This document shows, in pieces, positions 35,077-43,776 of a stretch of DNA of 64,000 nt; the first letter of the stretch is position 1, and every line of letters starts with the position of its first letter. The DNA comes from Candidatus Coprousia avicola (GTDB lineage Bacteria; Actinomycetota; Coriobacteriia; Coriobacteriales; Coriobacteriaceae). The position numbers were made by a program, and so were the translations under genes. The DNA is taken from the NCBI GenBank assembly GCA_018715125.1, contig DVMF01000011.1, forward strand, positions 1 to 64,000, in the 5' to 3' direction. The notes beneath the pieces were generated by a model. That model searched no databases and was not told the DNA's origin. It saw only the letters and a list, made by a program, of their open reading frames with translations.

Positions 35077-35820
35077 CTACTCCTCCTCGTCGCGAAAAGC
35101 CGTTACCTCGTTTTGCAGGGCGATGAGGCGCTTGATGCCCGCCTCGCCCAGATCGATGAGCCGGTTCAGACGGTCGCGCGTGAACGGCGCCTGCTCGCCC
35201 GTGCCCTGGATCTCGATGATCTCGCCGGTATCGGTCGCGACGAGGTTCATGTCCACCTCGGCGTGGCTGTCCTCGCGGTAGTCGAGATCGAGGAGCTCCG
35301 CCCCGTCGACGACGCCCATCGACACGGCCGCAACCTGGCCGGTGAGCGGCAGACGGGGGATCTTGCCGGCATCGACCCACGTCATGAGCGCGTCGTGCAG
35401 CGCCACCCACGCGCCGGTGACGCTCGCCGTGCGCGTGCCGCCGTCGGCTTGGATGACATCGCAGTCCACGGTCACCGTGTACTCGCCGAGGGCGCGCATG
35501 TTGACCACCGTGCGGAGGCTGCGGCCGATAAGCCGCTCGATCTCCATGCTGCGGCCCTTGCGCTGCCCGCGCTCGCGGGGCGAGCGGCGGCCGGTCGAGG
35601 CGGGGAGCATCGCGTATTCGGCCGTCACCCAACCCTGCCGGCTCTGCCGGCGCCACCCGGGAACGCCCTCTTCGATGGTGGCGGCGCAGAGCACCTTGGT
35701 GTCGCCGAAGGTCACAAGGCACGAACCCAGCGCGTGCTTGAGCACGTCGCGGGTGAGGGTGACGCGCCGCAGGGCGTCGGCGGCGCGCCCGTCGGCGCGG
35801 TTGTACGGGATGATGTCCAT
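35077..35820 (-). CDS. rph: ribonuclease PH
   Basis: 247 residues, phosphorolytic 3'-5' exoribonuclease that trims tRNA 3' ends. The N-terminal R-x-x-T-x-x-x-L-K-x-A-x-G-S segment, the GTRTASVTG motif and the catalytic DLDYREDSHAEVDMN stretch (about 180-194) are intact. AAAGGAG precedes ATG 35820. The gene is divergent from pfkA across 175 bp. Confidence 0.96.
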   Translation of the reverse strand: MDIIPYNRADGRAADALRRVTLTRDVLKHALGSCLVTFGDTKVLCAATIEEGVPGWRRQSRQGWVTAEYAMLPASTGRRSPRERGQRKGRSMEIERLIGRSLRTVVNMRALGEYTVTVDCDVIQADGGTRTASVTGAWVALHDALMTWVDAGKIPRLPLTGQVAAVSMGVVDGAELLDLDYREDSHAEVDMNLVATDTGEIIEIQGTGEQAPFTRDRLNRLIDLGEAGIKRLIALQNEVTAFRDEEE

Positions 35821-35951
35821 CGGATAGCTCCTTTAGTGCGTAAAGCCTCTCTTGCGTGCCGTCAGTATCGCACAAATCGAGGGGAGCGCATAAATCGCCC
35901 CCGTCCCGGCAGCGTCCCGGCAGCGTCGCGCACCCGCCCGCGCGGGAGGAC

Positions 35952-35957
35952 TATACT
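35952..35957 (+). promoter_or_regulatory. candidate -10 of pfkA
   Basis: TATACT at 35952-35957, 39 nt before the pfkA ATG, in an otherwise GC-rich spacer. No convincing -35 lies at 16-18 nt. Confidence 0.35.
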
Positions 35958-35995
35958 TTTCGCATCTGCATCTTCTGTCCTTTAGGGGGAACCGT

Positions 35996-37075
35996 ATGTT
36001 GCGAATCGGCCTGCTCACGAGCGGCGGCGACTGCCAGGCGCTCAACGCCACCATGCGTGGTATCGTCAAGACCCTCATCAACAAGAGCAAGGAGCCCGTG
36101 GAGATCTACGGCTTTGAGAACGGCTACCAGGGCCTCATCTACGGGCGCTACCGCCGCATGACCGCGCACGACTTCAGCGGCATCCTGACACGCGGCGGCA
36201 CCATCTTGGGCACCAGCCGCACGCCGTTCAAGCGCCTCGACATCCCTGAGGCCGACGGTGTGGAGAAGGTCCCCGCCATGATCAAGACGTACCAGTCCCT
36301 GGAGCTCGACTGCCTCTTCATGCTCGGCGGCAACGGCTCCACCAAGACGGCGAATCGCCTGCGCGAGGAGGGGCTGAACGTCATCGCCCTCCCCAAGACC
36401 ATCGATAACGACACCTGGGGCACCGACATGACCTTCGGCTTCACGAGCGCCGTGGAGGTCGCCACCAAGTGCATCGACGACATCCACACCACCGCATCGA
36501 GCCACGGGCGCGTCTTTGTGATCGAGATCATGGGTCACAAGGTGGGTTGGATCCCGCTGTACGCCGGCGTCGCCGGCGGTGCGGACGTCATCCTCATCCC
36601 CGAGATCCCCTACGATATGAAGAACGTCATCGCGACCATCGAGAAGCGCATGAAGACCGGCAGCCGCTTCACCATCATCGCGGTGGCCGAGGGCGCCATC
36701 TCCAAGCAGGACGCGAAGCTCTCCAAGAAGGAGTACAAGAAGAAGGTCGCCGAGCGCACGAGCCCGTCGATCGTCTACGACATCGCCCGCGAGATCGAGG
36801 AGAAGACCGGGCGCGAGACGCGCGTGGCCATCCCCGGCCATACCCAGCGCGGCGGCGCGCCGGATGCGCAGGACCGCGTCTTTGCCACGCAGTGCGGTGT
36901 GGAGGGCGCGCTCGGCTGCCTCGACGGCGAGTACGGCTTCATGGTCGCCCAGGTCGACGGCAAGATGTGCCGCGTACCGCTCGGGGAGGTCGCCGGCAAG
37001 CTCAAGTACGTCGACCCCAAGAGCGATCTTGTGCGCGAGGCAAAGGCGCTCGGCATCAGCTTCGGCGACGAGTAG
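35996..37075 (+). CDS. pfkA: 6-phosphofructokinase (PfkA family, clade with GGNGS/PKTIDND)
   Basis: 359 residues. It phosphorylates fructose-6-phosphate in glycolysis. GLLTSGGDCQALNATMRG opens the protein. The phosphoryl-donor loop reads GGNGST (about 110-115), with Asn where the usual enzyme has Asp, and Gly at the position taken as ATP-type. The PKTIDND motif (about 130-136) has the Lys usually seen in PPi-dependent enzymes. The mix matches a known subgroup of actinobacterial and clostridial PFKs; ATP use is likely but not certain. GGGGGA precedes ATG 35996. Confidence 0.92.
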   Translation: MLRIGLLTSGGDCQALNATMRGIVKTLINKSKEPVEIYGFENGYQGLIYGRYRRMTAHDFSGILTRGGTILGTSRTPFKRLDIPEADGVEKVPAMIKTYQSLELDCLFMLGGNGSTKTANRLREEGLNVIALPKTIDNDTWGTDMTFGFTSAVEVATKCIDDIHTTASSHGRVFVIEIMGHKVGWIPLYAGVAGGADVILIPEIPYDMKNVIATIEKRMKTGSRFTIIAVAEGAISKQDAKLSKKEYKKKVAERTSPSIVYDIAREIEEKTGRETRVAIPGHTQRGGAPDAQDRVFATQCGVEGALGCLDGEYGFMVAQVDGKMCRVPLGEVAGKLKYVDPKSDLVREAKALGISFGDE

Positions 37076-37121
37076 GCGCTCCTCGGCACACCTGCGGCCT
37101 CACGACTCGCCCCTCAAGCCG

Positions 37122-37221
37122 CCTCATGCCCTGCAGCTGCCAGGACATGAGGGGCTACGGCCGCAGGACCGGGCAGCACCTCTCTGCTGTGTCGCCCCGG
37201 TCCTGCGGCCTCGTTTTCTTT
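37122..37221 (+). terminator. tandem hairpins ending pfkA
   Basis: A first imperfect stem uses CCTCATG/CATGAGG (about 37122-37152). A perfect 15-bp stem follows (37159-37173 with 37196-37210), then TCGTTTTCTTT. The second is a strong intrinsic terminator. Confidence 0.88.
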
Positions 37222-37248
37222 CATGCCCGTTTCTTTACCGCCTGCATC

Positions 37249-37279
37249 TTGACATTGAGCGCGCTCGATGCGCTATACC
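37249..37279 (+). promoter_or_regulatory. MerR-type promoter with 19-bp spacer and central dyad
   Basis: TTGACA (37249-37254), a 19-nt spacer holding GAGCGCGCTC (37257-37266), then TATACC (37274-37279). A 19-bp spacer with a dyad between -35 and -10 is the hallmark of promoters remodelled by MerR proteins. The gene it drives encodes a MerR regulator, so autoregulation is likely. Confidence 0.75.
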
Positions 37280-37306
37280 TTACACAGGAGCGTGGAAAGG
37301 ATTCTC

Positions 37307-37678
37307 ATGCGCATCGCCGAAGTAGCCCAGCAGTTTGACATCACCCCCGACACCTTGCGGTATTACGAGCGCATCGGGTTGCTGCCCCGCATCAAGCGCA
37401 CCGCCAGCGGCGTGCGCGACTACTCGGAGGCCGACTGCGGGCGCATCGAGTTCATCAAGTGCATGCGCGGCGCCAACGTCTCGATCGAGGCCCTGCAGGA
37501 GTACATGCGCCTACTCGACCTGGGCGATGCCACCATAGCCGAGCGCAAGGCGATTCTCGAGAAGCAGCGCGACATCGCGCAGGCGCGCATCGCGGAGATG
37601 CAGGCGGGGCTCGACCGGCTCAACCACAAAATCGATAACTACGGCAAAATACTCGACGCCGAGAAGCGCCTCGGCTAA
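37307..37678 (+). CDS. MerR family transcriptional regulator
   Basis: 123 residues. An N-terminal winged HTH (about 1-70, with IAEVAQQFDITPDTLRYYERIGLLP) is followed by a coiled-coil dimer helix (about 75-120). No Cys cluster for metal binding is visible in the short C-terminus, so the signal is not obviously a metal; resemblance to AdhR/NmlR-like regulators is weak. ATG 37307 has GGAAAGG. It overlaps the convergent TetR gene end by 4 bp. No target gene other than itself is adjacent on the same strand. Confidence 0.9.
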   Translation: MRIAEVAQQFDITPDTLRYYERIGLLPRIKRTASGVRDYSEADCGRIEFIKCMRGANVSIEALQEYMRLLDLGDATIAERKAILEKQRDIAQARIAEMQAGLDRLNHKIDNYGKILDAEKRLG

Positions 37679-38241
37679 GGTCTCCCCGGACACGGCTCGC
37701 TCGGCAGCGCGACGGCAACTACGAGCGAGATAAGCCGATCGATGGGCATGCGGCCCTCCTGCACCATCCAGGTGTTGATGGCGGCAAGCAACCCCGACAG
37801 GTAGAACTCGCGCAGAATCTCCTGTTCGGGCGCATTGAGTCCGCGCTCCGGAATGATGAAGCGGTCGAGCAGCGGGGCGATGATGCGCTTGAGCCGCTCG
37901 CCGAAGGTCGGGTCCCCCGCGATAAGGCGCGGCATAAATCCATCGAAACGCTGCGCCATCCCCACGATAAGCCCCATATGCTGCGAGAAGTCGAGGGTGT
38001 CCCCCGCGAGCAGATGCTCATCCACGAGCACCTGCACCTGCGTGAGGATATCGCGCTCCAGTTGCTCGAAGAGATCGTACACATCGTGATAGTAGAGGTA
38101 GAAGGTCGCCCGGTTGTAGCCGGCGCGCTCGGTTATCTCGCGCACGGTGATCTTCTCGATGGGACGCTCGAGGTAGAGCGACCAGAACGCCTGGGTAAGG
38201 TTGGCCCGCGTTTGCTCGGTAACCTGCGGCTGCTTCTTCAT
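37675..38241 (-). CDS. TetR/AcrR family regulator
   Basis: 188 residues. HTH at about 10-55 (VREITERAGYNRATFYLYYHDVYDLFEQLE) and a variable helical ligand/dimerisation part of the TetR_C_8-like type. The chosen ATG 38241 has GGGGAG at 8-nt spacing; upstream in-frame starts would place Arg-rich random sequence ahead of the domain. Divergent from the ABC exporter genes, which it probably represses along with itself. Confidence 0.9.
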   Translation of the reverse strand: MKKQPQVTEQTRANLTQAFWSLYLERPIEKITVREITERAGYNRATFYLYYHDVYDLFEQLERDILTQVQVLVDEHLLAGDTLDFSQHMGLIVGMAQRFDGFMPRLIAGDPTFGERLKRIIAPLLDRFIIPERGLNAPEQEILREFYLSGLLAAINTWMVQEGRMPIDRLISLVVAVALPSEPCPGRP

Positions 38242-38306
38242 CGTGCACGCTCCCCTCGCACAGCCCGCGCCTGTATCGCCGCGGCGACGGACACGCCCGC
38301 GCGTCC

Positions 38307-38335
38307 ACTCGACAATTACGCGGCCGGTGTCGAGT
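38307..38335. promoter_or_regulatory. candidate TetR operator dyad
   Basis: ACTCGACA (38307-38314) and TGTCGAGT (38328-38335) form a perfect 8-bp inverted repeat, 13-nt centre. It lies just downstream of a proposed tetR start site. A further TGTCGAGT half-site is at 38385-38392, after the TATACT (38364-38369) that would serve the ABC genes. Confidence 0.6.
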
Positions 38336-38350
38336 CTCCACCGTGAGCGG

Positions 38351-38379
38351 ATGATGCCCCCACTATACTGGGTAGACAA
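38351..38379 (-). promoter_or_regulatory. candidate tetR promoter
   Basis: On the minus strand TTGTCT (38374-38379), 17-nt spacer, CATCAT (38351-38356). The spacer overlaps the opposing TATACT of the ABC genes, so the two promoters are back to back. Confidence 0.45.
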
Positions 38380-38448
38380 CACGATGTCGAGTAATCAACC
38401 CGGCGGCTGCCCCGCGCAGCGCCCCGACACCGAGCGGGCAGGTGGCCC

Positions 38449-39150
38449 ATGGCATATATCGAGTTCACGAACGTCGTCAAAGCCTATGGATCGGGCGAGG
38501 CCCTCATCCACGCCCTCGACGGCGCAAGCTTTGAGGTGGAGCGTGGCGAGCTCGCCGTCATTCTCGGCGCATCGGGCGCGGGCAAGACCACCGCGCTCAA
38601 CATCCTCGGCGGCATGGACACCCTCACCTCCGGCACCGTCCGGGTCGATGGGCGCGACATCTCGCATGCCAGCGAGGCCGAGCTCGTTGAGTACCGGCGC
38701 ACCGACGTGGGCTTCGTCTTTCAGTTCTACAACCTCGTCCCCAACCTCACCGCACTCGAGAACGTCGAGCTCGCGAGCCAGATCTGTCCGGGCGCGCTCG
38801 ACGCGGCAGAGACCCTGACCAAGGTGGGGCTCGCCGACCGCCTCGGCAACTTCCCCGCCCAGCTCTCGGGCGGCGAGCAGCAGCGCGTCTCCATCGCGCG
38901 CGCCATCGCCAAAAACCCCAAGCTCCTGCTCTGCGACGAGCCCACGGGCGCGCTCGACTACCAAACCGGCAAGCAGATCCTGCAGCTTCTGCAGGACACC
39001 TGCCGGCGCGACGGCATCACCGTCATCATCATCACGCACAACTCGGCGCTCGCGCCCATGGCCGACCGCCTCATCCGGTTCAAGAGCGGCAAGGTCACGG
39101 AGATGAGCCTCAACCCCGCACCGACGCCCATCGCCGAGATCGAGTGGTAG
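38449..39150 (+). CDS. ABC transporter ATP-binding protein (MacB/LolD-like)
   Basis: 233 residues. Walker [10 protein letters not shown] (about 42-50), Q-loop [18 protein letters not shown], signature [16 protein letters not shown] (about 139-154), Walker [13 protein letters not shown] (about 162-173), H-loop ITHNSA. Powers the large FtsX-type permease encoded 12 bp downstream. The class includes antimicrobial-peptide and lipid-associated mechanotransmission pumps. Confidence 0.95.
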   Translation: MAYIEFTNVVKAYGSGEALIHALDGASFEVERGELAVILGASGAGKTTALNILGGMDTLTSGTVRVDGRDISHASEAELVEYRRTDVGFVFQFYNLVPNLTALENVELASQICPGALDAAETLTKVGLADRLGNFPAQLSGGEQQRVSIARAIAKNPKLLLCDEPTGALDYQTGKQILQLLQDTCRRDGITVIIITHNSALAPMADRLIRFKSGKVTEMSLNPAPTPIAEIEW

Positions 39151-39162
39151 CGCGAGGGCCCC

Positions 39163-42100
39163 ATGAACGCGTTCACCAAGGACATCGTCCGCACCATCCG
39201 CCACACCAAGAAGCGCTTCATCTCCATCGCCGCAATCACGGCACTCGGCGCCACCATGCTCACGGGCCTCTCCATGGCCTGCCTCGATTTGCGCGAGGCG
39301 GCGGACGCCCTGTACACCCGCCAGGATCTCTTTGACATCTCGGTGCAGTCGACCTACGGCCTCACGCAAGACGACGTGGACGAACTCGCCGCCATCGACG
39401 GCGTGTCGGCTGCCGAGGGCGGCTATGAGCAGGAGGCCTACACGCGCGTGGACGGTTCGCGCGCCACGGTCTCCGTCAAGGCGCTCTTAGACTCCAACAT
39501 CAACGAGCCGTACGTGAGCGAGGGGCGCCTCCCCGAGGGTACGGACGAAGTCGCGGTAACGGAGAACTACCTCCACGCAACGGGCAAGCAGGTCGGCGAC
39601 ACGCTCACGTTTGAGAGCAGCCCCCAGGACGACCCGACCGGCCTCTCCGATATCGGCGACACCGCGAGCGGAGATACGGGCGAGGACGATTCTTCGAGCG
39701 ACAGCGCCACCGACCCCACCATCCCGAGCGGCACCTACACCATCGTGGGGTCCGTCATCGATCCCACCAACATCACGCAGCCCGAGGGGCCGGTTGCCTT
39801 CCGCGCTGCGACCTCATCGGACTACACCTTCTTTATGAGCCGCGATGCGGTGTCTGATGACGCTGCCTTTACCATCGCGTACCTGCGCGTTTCGGGCACC
39901 GAGGGGCTCTCCGCCTATTCGGAGGAGTACGAGGCGCGCGTTGACGAGGTGCAGGACCGTGTTGAGGAGCTCGCACCGCAGCGCGAGCGCGCACGGGCCG
40001 ACGAGCTCAAGGCCGATGCGCTCGACACCATCGCCGAAAGCGAGGCCGATGCCGAGCAGCAGCTCGCCGACGCGGAGCGCGAACTGGACGATGCGCAGGC
40101 CACGCTCGACGAGAGCCTGGCCGAGGCGCTCGACGGAAAGGCCGAGCTCGACCGCCAGGAGGCCGATGCGCTCGCCCAGCTCAACGACGCCCAAGCGGTG
40201 ATCGATACCAATCGCACGAGCCTCGCCGAGGGCCTGGCGCAGCTCGAGCAGGGGCGCGCCGACCTCGAGGCGGGTATCGCCGCCTACAACGCCGCGCTCC
40301 CCGCCGCCCGGCAAAAGCTTGAAGAGGGACAGGCGCAGCTCGATGCCGCACGAGAAGAGTTCTACAACACGACCATTGCCGACCTCGAGGCAAAGCGCAA
40401 CGAGGCGCAGACAGCTGTCGACACGTTGCCGGGGATAATTAACGAGATGGACAACGGTGTGACACAGCTGACCGATGGGTTGACGCAACTCGCCGATGGG
40501 CTAGAGCAAATCGGAGCCTCAAGTGGGGCGGACGACGGAACAACCGGCTCCGGCCCAGATTCTGACGTATCCACCATGCTCACAGGCCTCGCTGCGCAGC
40601 TCCGCGGTGTGGCGACGAACATCAGCACCGCATGGGATGCCGTCAAGGCCGTGGACGCCCCGGAAACGGCCGAAGCCGACCAAGCGACGCAAGCTTTTGT
40701 TCAAGCCGTGAGCGAAGCGAATACCGCTATTGAGCAAGCGGAACCGATGATTGCTGGCGCGCTCAACACCAAGATTCAGCAGATTGAAGCCGGTATCACG
40801 AAGGCGGAGACCGACCTTGCCTCCCTCGACCAGCTACTCCAAACGCTCGCCGATGACATCGACGCCACGCAAAGCGAGCTCGATGAGGTCAATGCCAAGC
40901 TCGAAACTATCCCTGCGGATGACCCCGCCAGAGCCGATCTTGAGGCGAAGCGTACTGAGCTCACCGAGACACTCGTGCAGAAACGCGCCGAGCAGACTAG
41001 CACGCAGCAACAGCGCGACGCCCTAGCAGCCGGCCTCGGACAACTTCAAGCCACTCTCAACGGGCTCAATGCTCTCAAAGAAGGCCTGAGCGACCTCAGC
41101 GAGAGTCTCTCCAACCTCGCCGACCCCGCGCACGAGGAGAGCGCCACCGTCCTCGCCAACGGCCGCATCGAAGCGGCATCAGGGGTCGCTCAAGCCGAGA
41201 GCGCCCTCCCACTGCTTTCTGCAGCCATCGAGCAGGCCATACGCGTCGCCGAGCAGGAATTCGCCACGCAACAGGCCAAAATCGACGCGGGGTGGCAGGA
41301 GCTGCAGGACTCCTACGACCAGCTTGTCGCCGCACAGCAGCTTCTCGACGCCAACGCCGCAACCATCTCCGCCGGCCAGACCGAGCTCGCTCAAGGCCAG
41401 GCCGAGCTCAACCAGCGACGCGCCGACGCCCTCGCCCAGCTTGCCGATGCCCGTGCCACGCTCGAGGACGGCCTCGCCCAGATTGCCGACGGGCAGGCAG
41501 AGATCGACGAGGGCCGCGCCACCCTTGAGGAGGAGCGCCAGAACGCCGCCGACCAGATCGCCGACGCGCGCCAGCAGGTGTCCGAGGTGGAGAACGCCAC
41601 GTGGTACGTGCAGGACCGCTCGGGCCTCGGCAGCTTCTCGAGCGTCGACTCCGATGCGTCCTCCATCGAGGCCATCGCGCGCATCATCCCCGTTATCTTC
41701 TATGTGGTCGCCATCCTCGTGAGCCTCACCACCGCCACGCGCATGGTGGACGAGGAGCGCGGGCTCATCGGCCTGTACAAGGCGCTCGGCTACTCCAAGG
41801 CGCGGATTCTCTCCAAGTACCTCGTCTACACCGTCTCCGCGGCGCTCATCGGCGGCATCATCGGCGATATCGCGGGCTTTGTGCTCATCCCCTACATCCT
41901 CTACTACATCTTCCAGGCGATGTACCTGCTGCCGCTCTTCAGCCTCAACTTCAGCGCCTTCTACGCGGCGCTCGGCATCCTTGCCTTTGTGGTGGGCATC
42001 GGCGGCTCGACGTTCTTAAGCTGCCGCGCCGACCTGCGCGAGACCCCGGCCACACTCATGCGCCCCAAGGCCCCGCGCGCTGGGTCGCGCATCTTCCTCG

Positions 42101-43251
42101 AGCACATCGGACCCATCTGGCGCCGCATGGGCTTCCTCAACAAGGTGACGGCGCGCAACCTCTTCCGCTATAAGAAGCGTCTCGCCATGACCGTCTTTGG
42201 CATCATGGGCTGCACGGCGCTGCTCATCTGCGGCTTTGCCATCAAGAACACCGTCGAGTCGCTGGCGCCCCGCCAGTACGAGCAGATCTACCGCTACGAC
42301 CTCATGGCGGCGACCACCACCGACGACTACGCTTCCTGTCTGGCAGAGCTCGAGGACGCGCCCGAGGTCACGAGCATCCAGCCCATCGGCGTTGACACCA
42401 TCACCGTGGAGTACTCGGGCGCCAAGGAGAGCATGCAGCTCTACGTGATCCCGCGCGGCGCCTCGATTACCGATTACGTCTCGCTCGAGGAGCTCGGCGG
42501 AACCGCGATCGACCTCGAGGAGGCCGGTGCGGTCATAACCAACAACGCCGCCACGGTGCTCGGGCTTGCCGAGGGCGATACGGCGCAGATCACCACGAGC
42601 GCGCTCGACGAGGCCGAGGTCGCACTCACCGCGATCACGCGCAACTACCTCGGCAATGCTGTCTATATGACCGAGGACGCCTACGAGGAGCTCTTCGGGC
42701 CGCTTGAGCTCAACGGGTTCTTCTGTCACCTCTCGGGCACCAACGACGAGCAGGCGGCCTTTGCCGACACGCTCGACGGCGAGGAGCAGTGGCTCTCCAT
42801 CACGAGCGTCGCCAAGATGCACGAGCAGTTTGAGCAGAGCTTCACGCTGATCAACGTGGTGGTCTACGTGGTCATCGCGCTCGCGGCGGGGCTCGCCTTC
42901 GTGGTGCTCTTCACGCTCTCGACCGTCAACATTGGCGAGCGCGAGCGCGAGATCGCCACCATCAAGGTGCTCGGATTCCGCAAGCGCGAGGTGCGCACCT
43001 ACATCAACAAGGAGACGCTCGTGCTCACGCTTCTGGGTATTCTGGTGGGGCTCCCCGCCGGATGGGCGCTCTCCGAGAGCTTCACGGTCATCCTCAAGAT
43101 GCCCTCGATCTACTTCGACGTGGTGGTCGACCCGTGGTGCTACGCGCTCGCGGCGGCGTTCTCGACCGTCTTCGCCATCGCCGTGAGCAAGATCTGCAAC
43201 CGCATGCTCGACCGCGTGGTGATGGTGGAAGCGCTGAAGAGCGCCGAGTAG
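39163..43251 (+). CDS. FtsX/MacB-type ABC permease with giant coiled-coil extracytoplasmic domain
   Basis: 1362 residues. An N-terminal transmembrane helix (about 17-38) is followed by an extracytoplasmic region to about residue 840. Within it, about 255-835 is Ala/Gln/Glu/Leu-rich coiled coil. A first FtsX domain has three helices (about 840-960). A second unit has one helix at about 1007-1030, an ectodomain, and three helices at about 1227-1345. Permeases of this build (YhgE/Pip-like periplasmic length) may span the cell wall. Bases 40410-41110 (residues about 416-650) differ in composition and codon choice from both flanks and look like a recombined segment. Partner of the preceding ATPase; substrate unknown. 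Confidence 0.88.
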   Translation: MNAFTKDIVRTIRHTKKRFISIAAITALGATMLTGLSMACLDLREAADALYTRQDLFDISVQSTYGLTQDDVDELAAIDGVSAAEGGYEQEAYTRVDGSRATVSVKALLDSNINEPYVSEGRLPEGTDEVAVTENYLHATGKQVGDTLTFESSPQDDPTGLSDIGDTASGDTGEDDSSSDSATDPTIPSGTYTIVGSVIDPTNITQPEGPVAFRAATSSDYTFFMSRDAVSDDAAFTIAYLRVSGTEGLSAYSEEYEARVDEVQDRVEELAPQRERARADELKADALDTIAESEADAEQQLADAERELDDAQATLDESLAEALDGKAELDRQEADALAQLNDAQAVIDTNRTSLAEGLAQLEQGRADLEAGIAAYNAALPAARQKLEEGQAQLDAAREEFYNTTIADLEAKRNEAQTAVDTLPGIINEMDNGVTQLTDGLTQLADGLEQIGASSGADDGTTGSGPDSDVSTMLTGLAAQLRGVATNISTAWDAVKAVDAPETAEADQATQAFVQAVSEANTAIEQAEPMIAGALNTKIQQIEAGITKAETDLASLDQLLQTLADDIDATQSELDEVNAKLETIPADDPARADLEAKRTELTETLVQKRAEQTSTQQQRDALAAGLGQLQATLNGLNALKEGLSDLSESLSNLADPAHEESATVLANGRIEAASGVAQAESALPLLSAAIEQAIRVAEQEFATQQAKIDAGWQELQDSYDQLVAAQQLLDANAATISAGQTELAQGQAELNQRRADALAQLADARATLEDGLAQIADGQAEIDEGRATLEEERQNAADQIADARQQVSEVENATWYVQDRSGLGSFSSVDSDASSIEAIARIIPVIFYVVAILVSLTTATRMVDEERGLIGLYKALGYSKARILSKYLVYTVSAALIGGIIGDIAGFVLIPYILYYIFQAMYLLPLFSLNFSAFYAALGILAFVVGIGGSTFLSCRADLRETPATLMRPKAPRAGSRIFLEHIGPIWRRMGFLNKVTARNLFRYKKRLAMTVFGIMGCTALLICGFAIKNTVESLAPRQYEQIYRYDLMAATTTDDYASCLAELEDAPEVTSIQPIGVDTITVEYSGAKESMQLYVIPRGASITDYVSLEELGGTAIDLEEAGAVITNNAATVLGLAEGDTAQITTSALDEAEVALTAITRNYLGNAVYMTEDAYEELFGPLELNGFFCHLSGTNDEQAAFADTLDGEEQWLSITSVAKMHEQFEQSFTLINVVVYVVIALAAGLAFVVLFTLSTVNIGEREREIATIKVLGFRKREVRTYINKETLVLTLLGILVGLPAGWALSESFTVILKMPSIYFDVVVDPWCYALAAAFSTVFAIAVSKICNRMLDRVVMVEALKSAE

Positions 43252-43275
43252 CGCATAAAGACGCCCTAACAGATG

Positions 43276-43316
43276 CGGCGGCGCGACCCTCTCAGGCGGG
43301 TCGCGCCGCCGTTTTC
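43276..43316 (+). terminator. intrinsic terminator of the ABC exporter operon
   Basis: A perfect 14-bp GC stem (43276-43289 with 43298-43311) with 8-nt loop, followed by TTTTCC. Confidence 0.9.
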
Positions 43317-43470
43317 CGCAGGTATGGACCCTCGCAACAGAAGGTGGGACCTTATCCGACAAGCACCGCGGTCCCACAGCCAGCGGCGCGGGAATCGAAC
43401 GGCGCGCTCTCGTATGCCAAACCCCCTGTTTCAGAAACAAACGAGACATGCCGCGACGTACCCGGGGCGA

Positions 43471-43529
43471 GGTGCTCGCCCAGACGGTAGAGAAAACCAC
43501 TCGCCACCTTGGATTTTACGGCGAGCACC
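43471..43529. repeat. partial copy (3) of the GAGTGGTTTTC dyad family
   Basis: A 10-bp inverted repeat (43471-43480 with 43520-43529) encloses GACGGTAG and AAAACCACTCGCC, which match one arm of the dyads at 33860 and 54836. The second arm is absent. It lies in the 525-bp gap 43252-43776 between convergent gene ends. I see no convincing gene in this gap beyond the terminator; a 90-codon minus-strand frame is noted as rejected. Confidence 0.6.
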
Positions 43530-43776
43530 ACAAACTCGACCGTCGGCATGCTCGCGCGATGCCAGTCGAGGAACTCCATCATCAGGGCGGATGGAAGACC
43601 CGACCACGCATCTACTACCACCACGAACCGCTAGACCCCTTGAAGCGTCTCGGAGACATCCGTCGGCTCCACCATAAGGCCGACGAGACCCCACAGCGCC
43701 TCGAAGCTGCGCTGCGCGCGCGTATTGCACGAATTGAACCCGTCCCCACATGTGCATGTGCACCCACATGCACACG

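Noticed and set aside
43352-43624. 90-residue minus-strand frame downstream of the TIR-methyltransferase gene
   Set aside because: No ribosome site or recognisable family, and it runs through a copy of the intergenic dyad repeat. A gene remnant is possible but cannot be supported.
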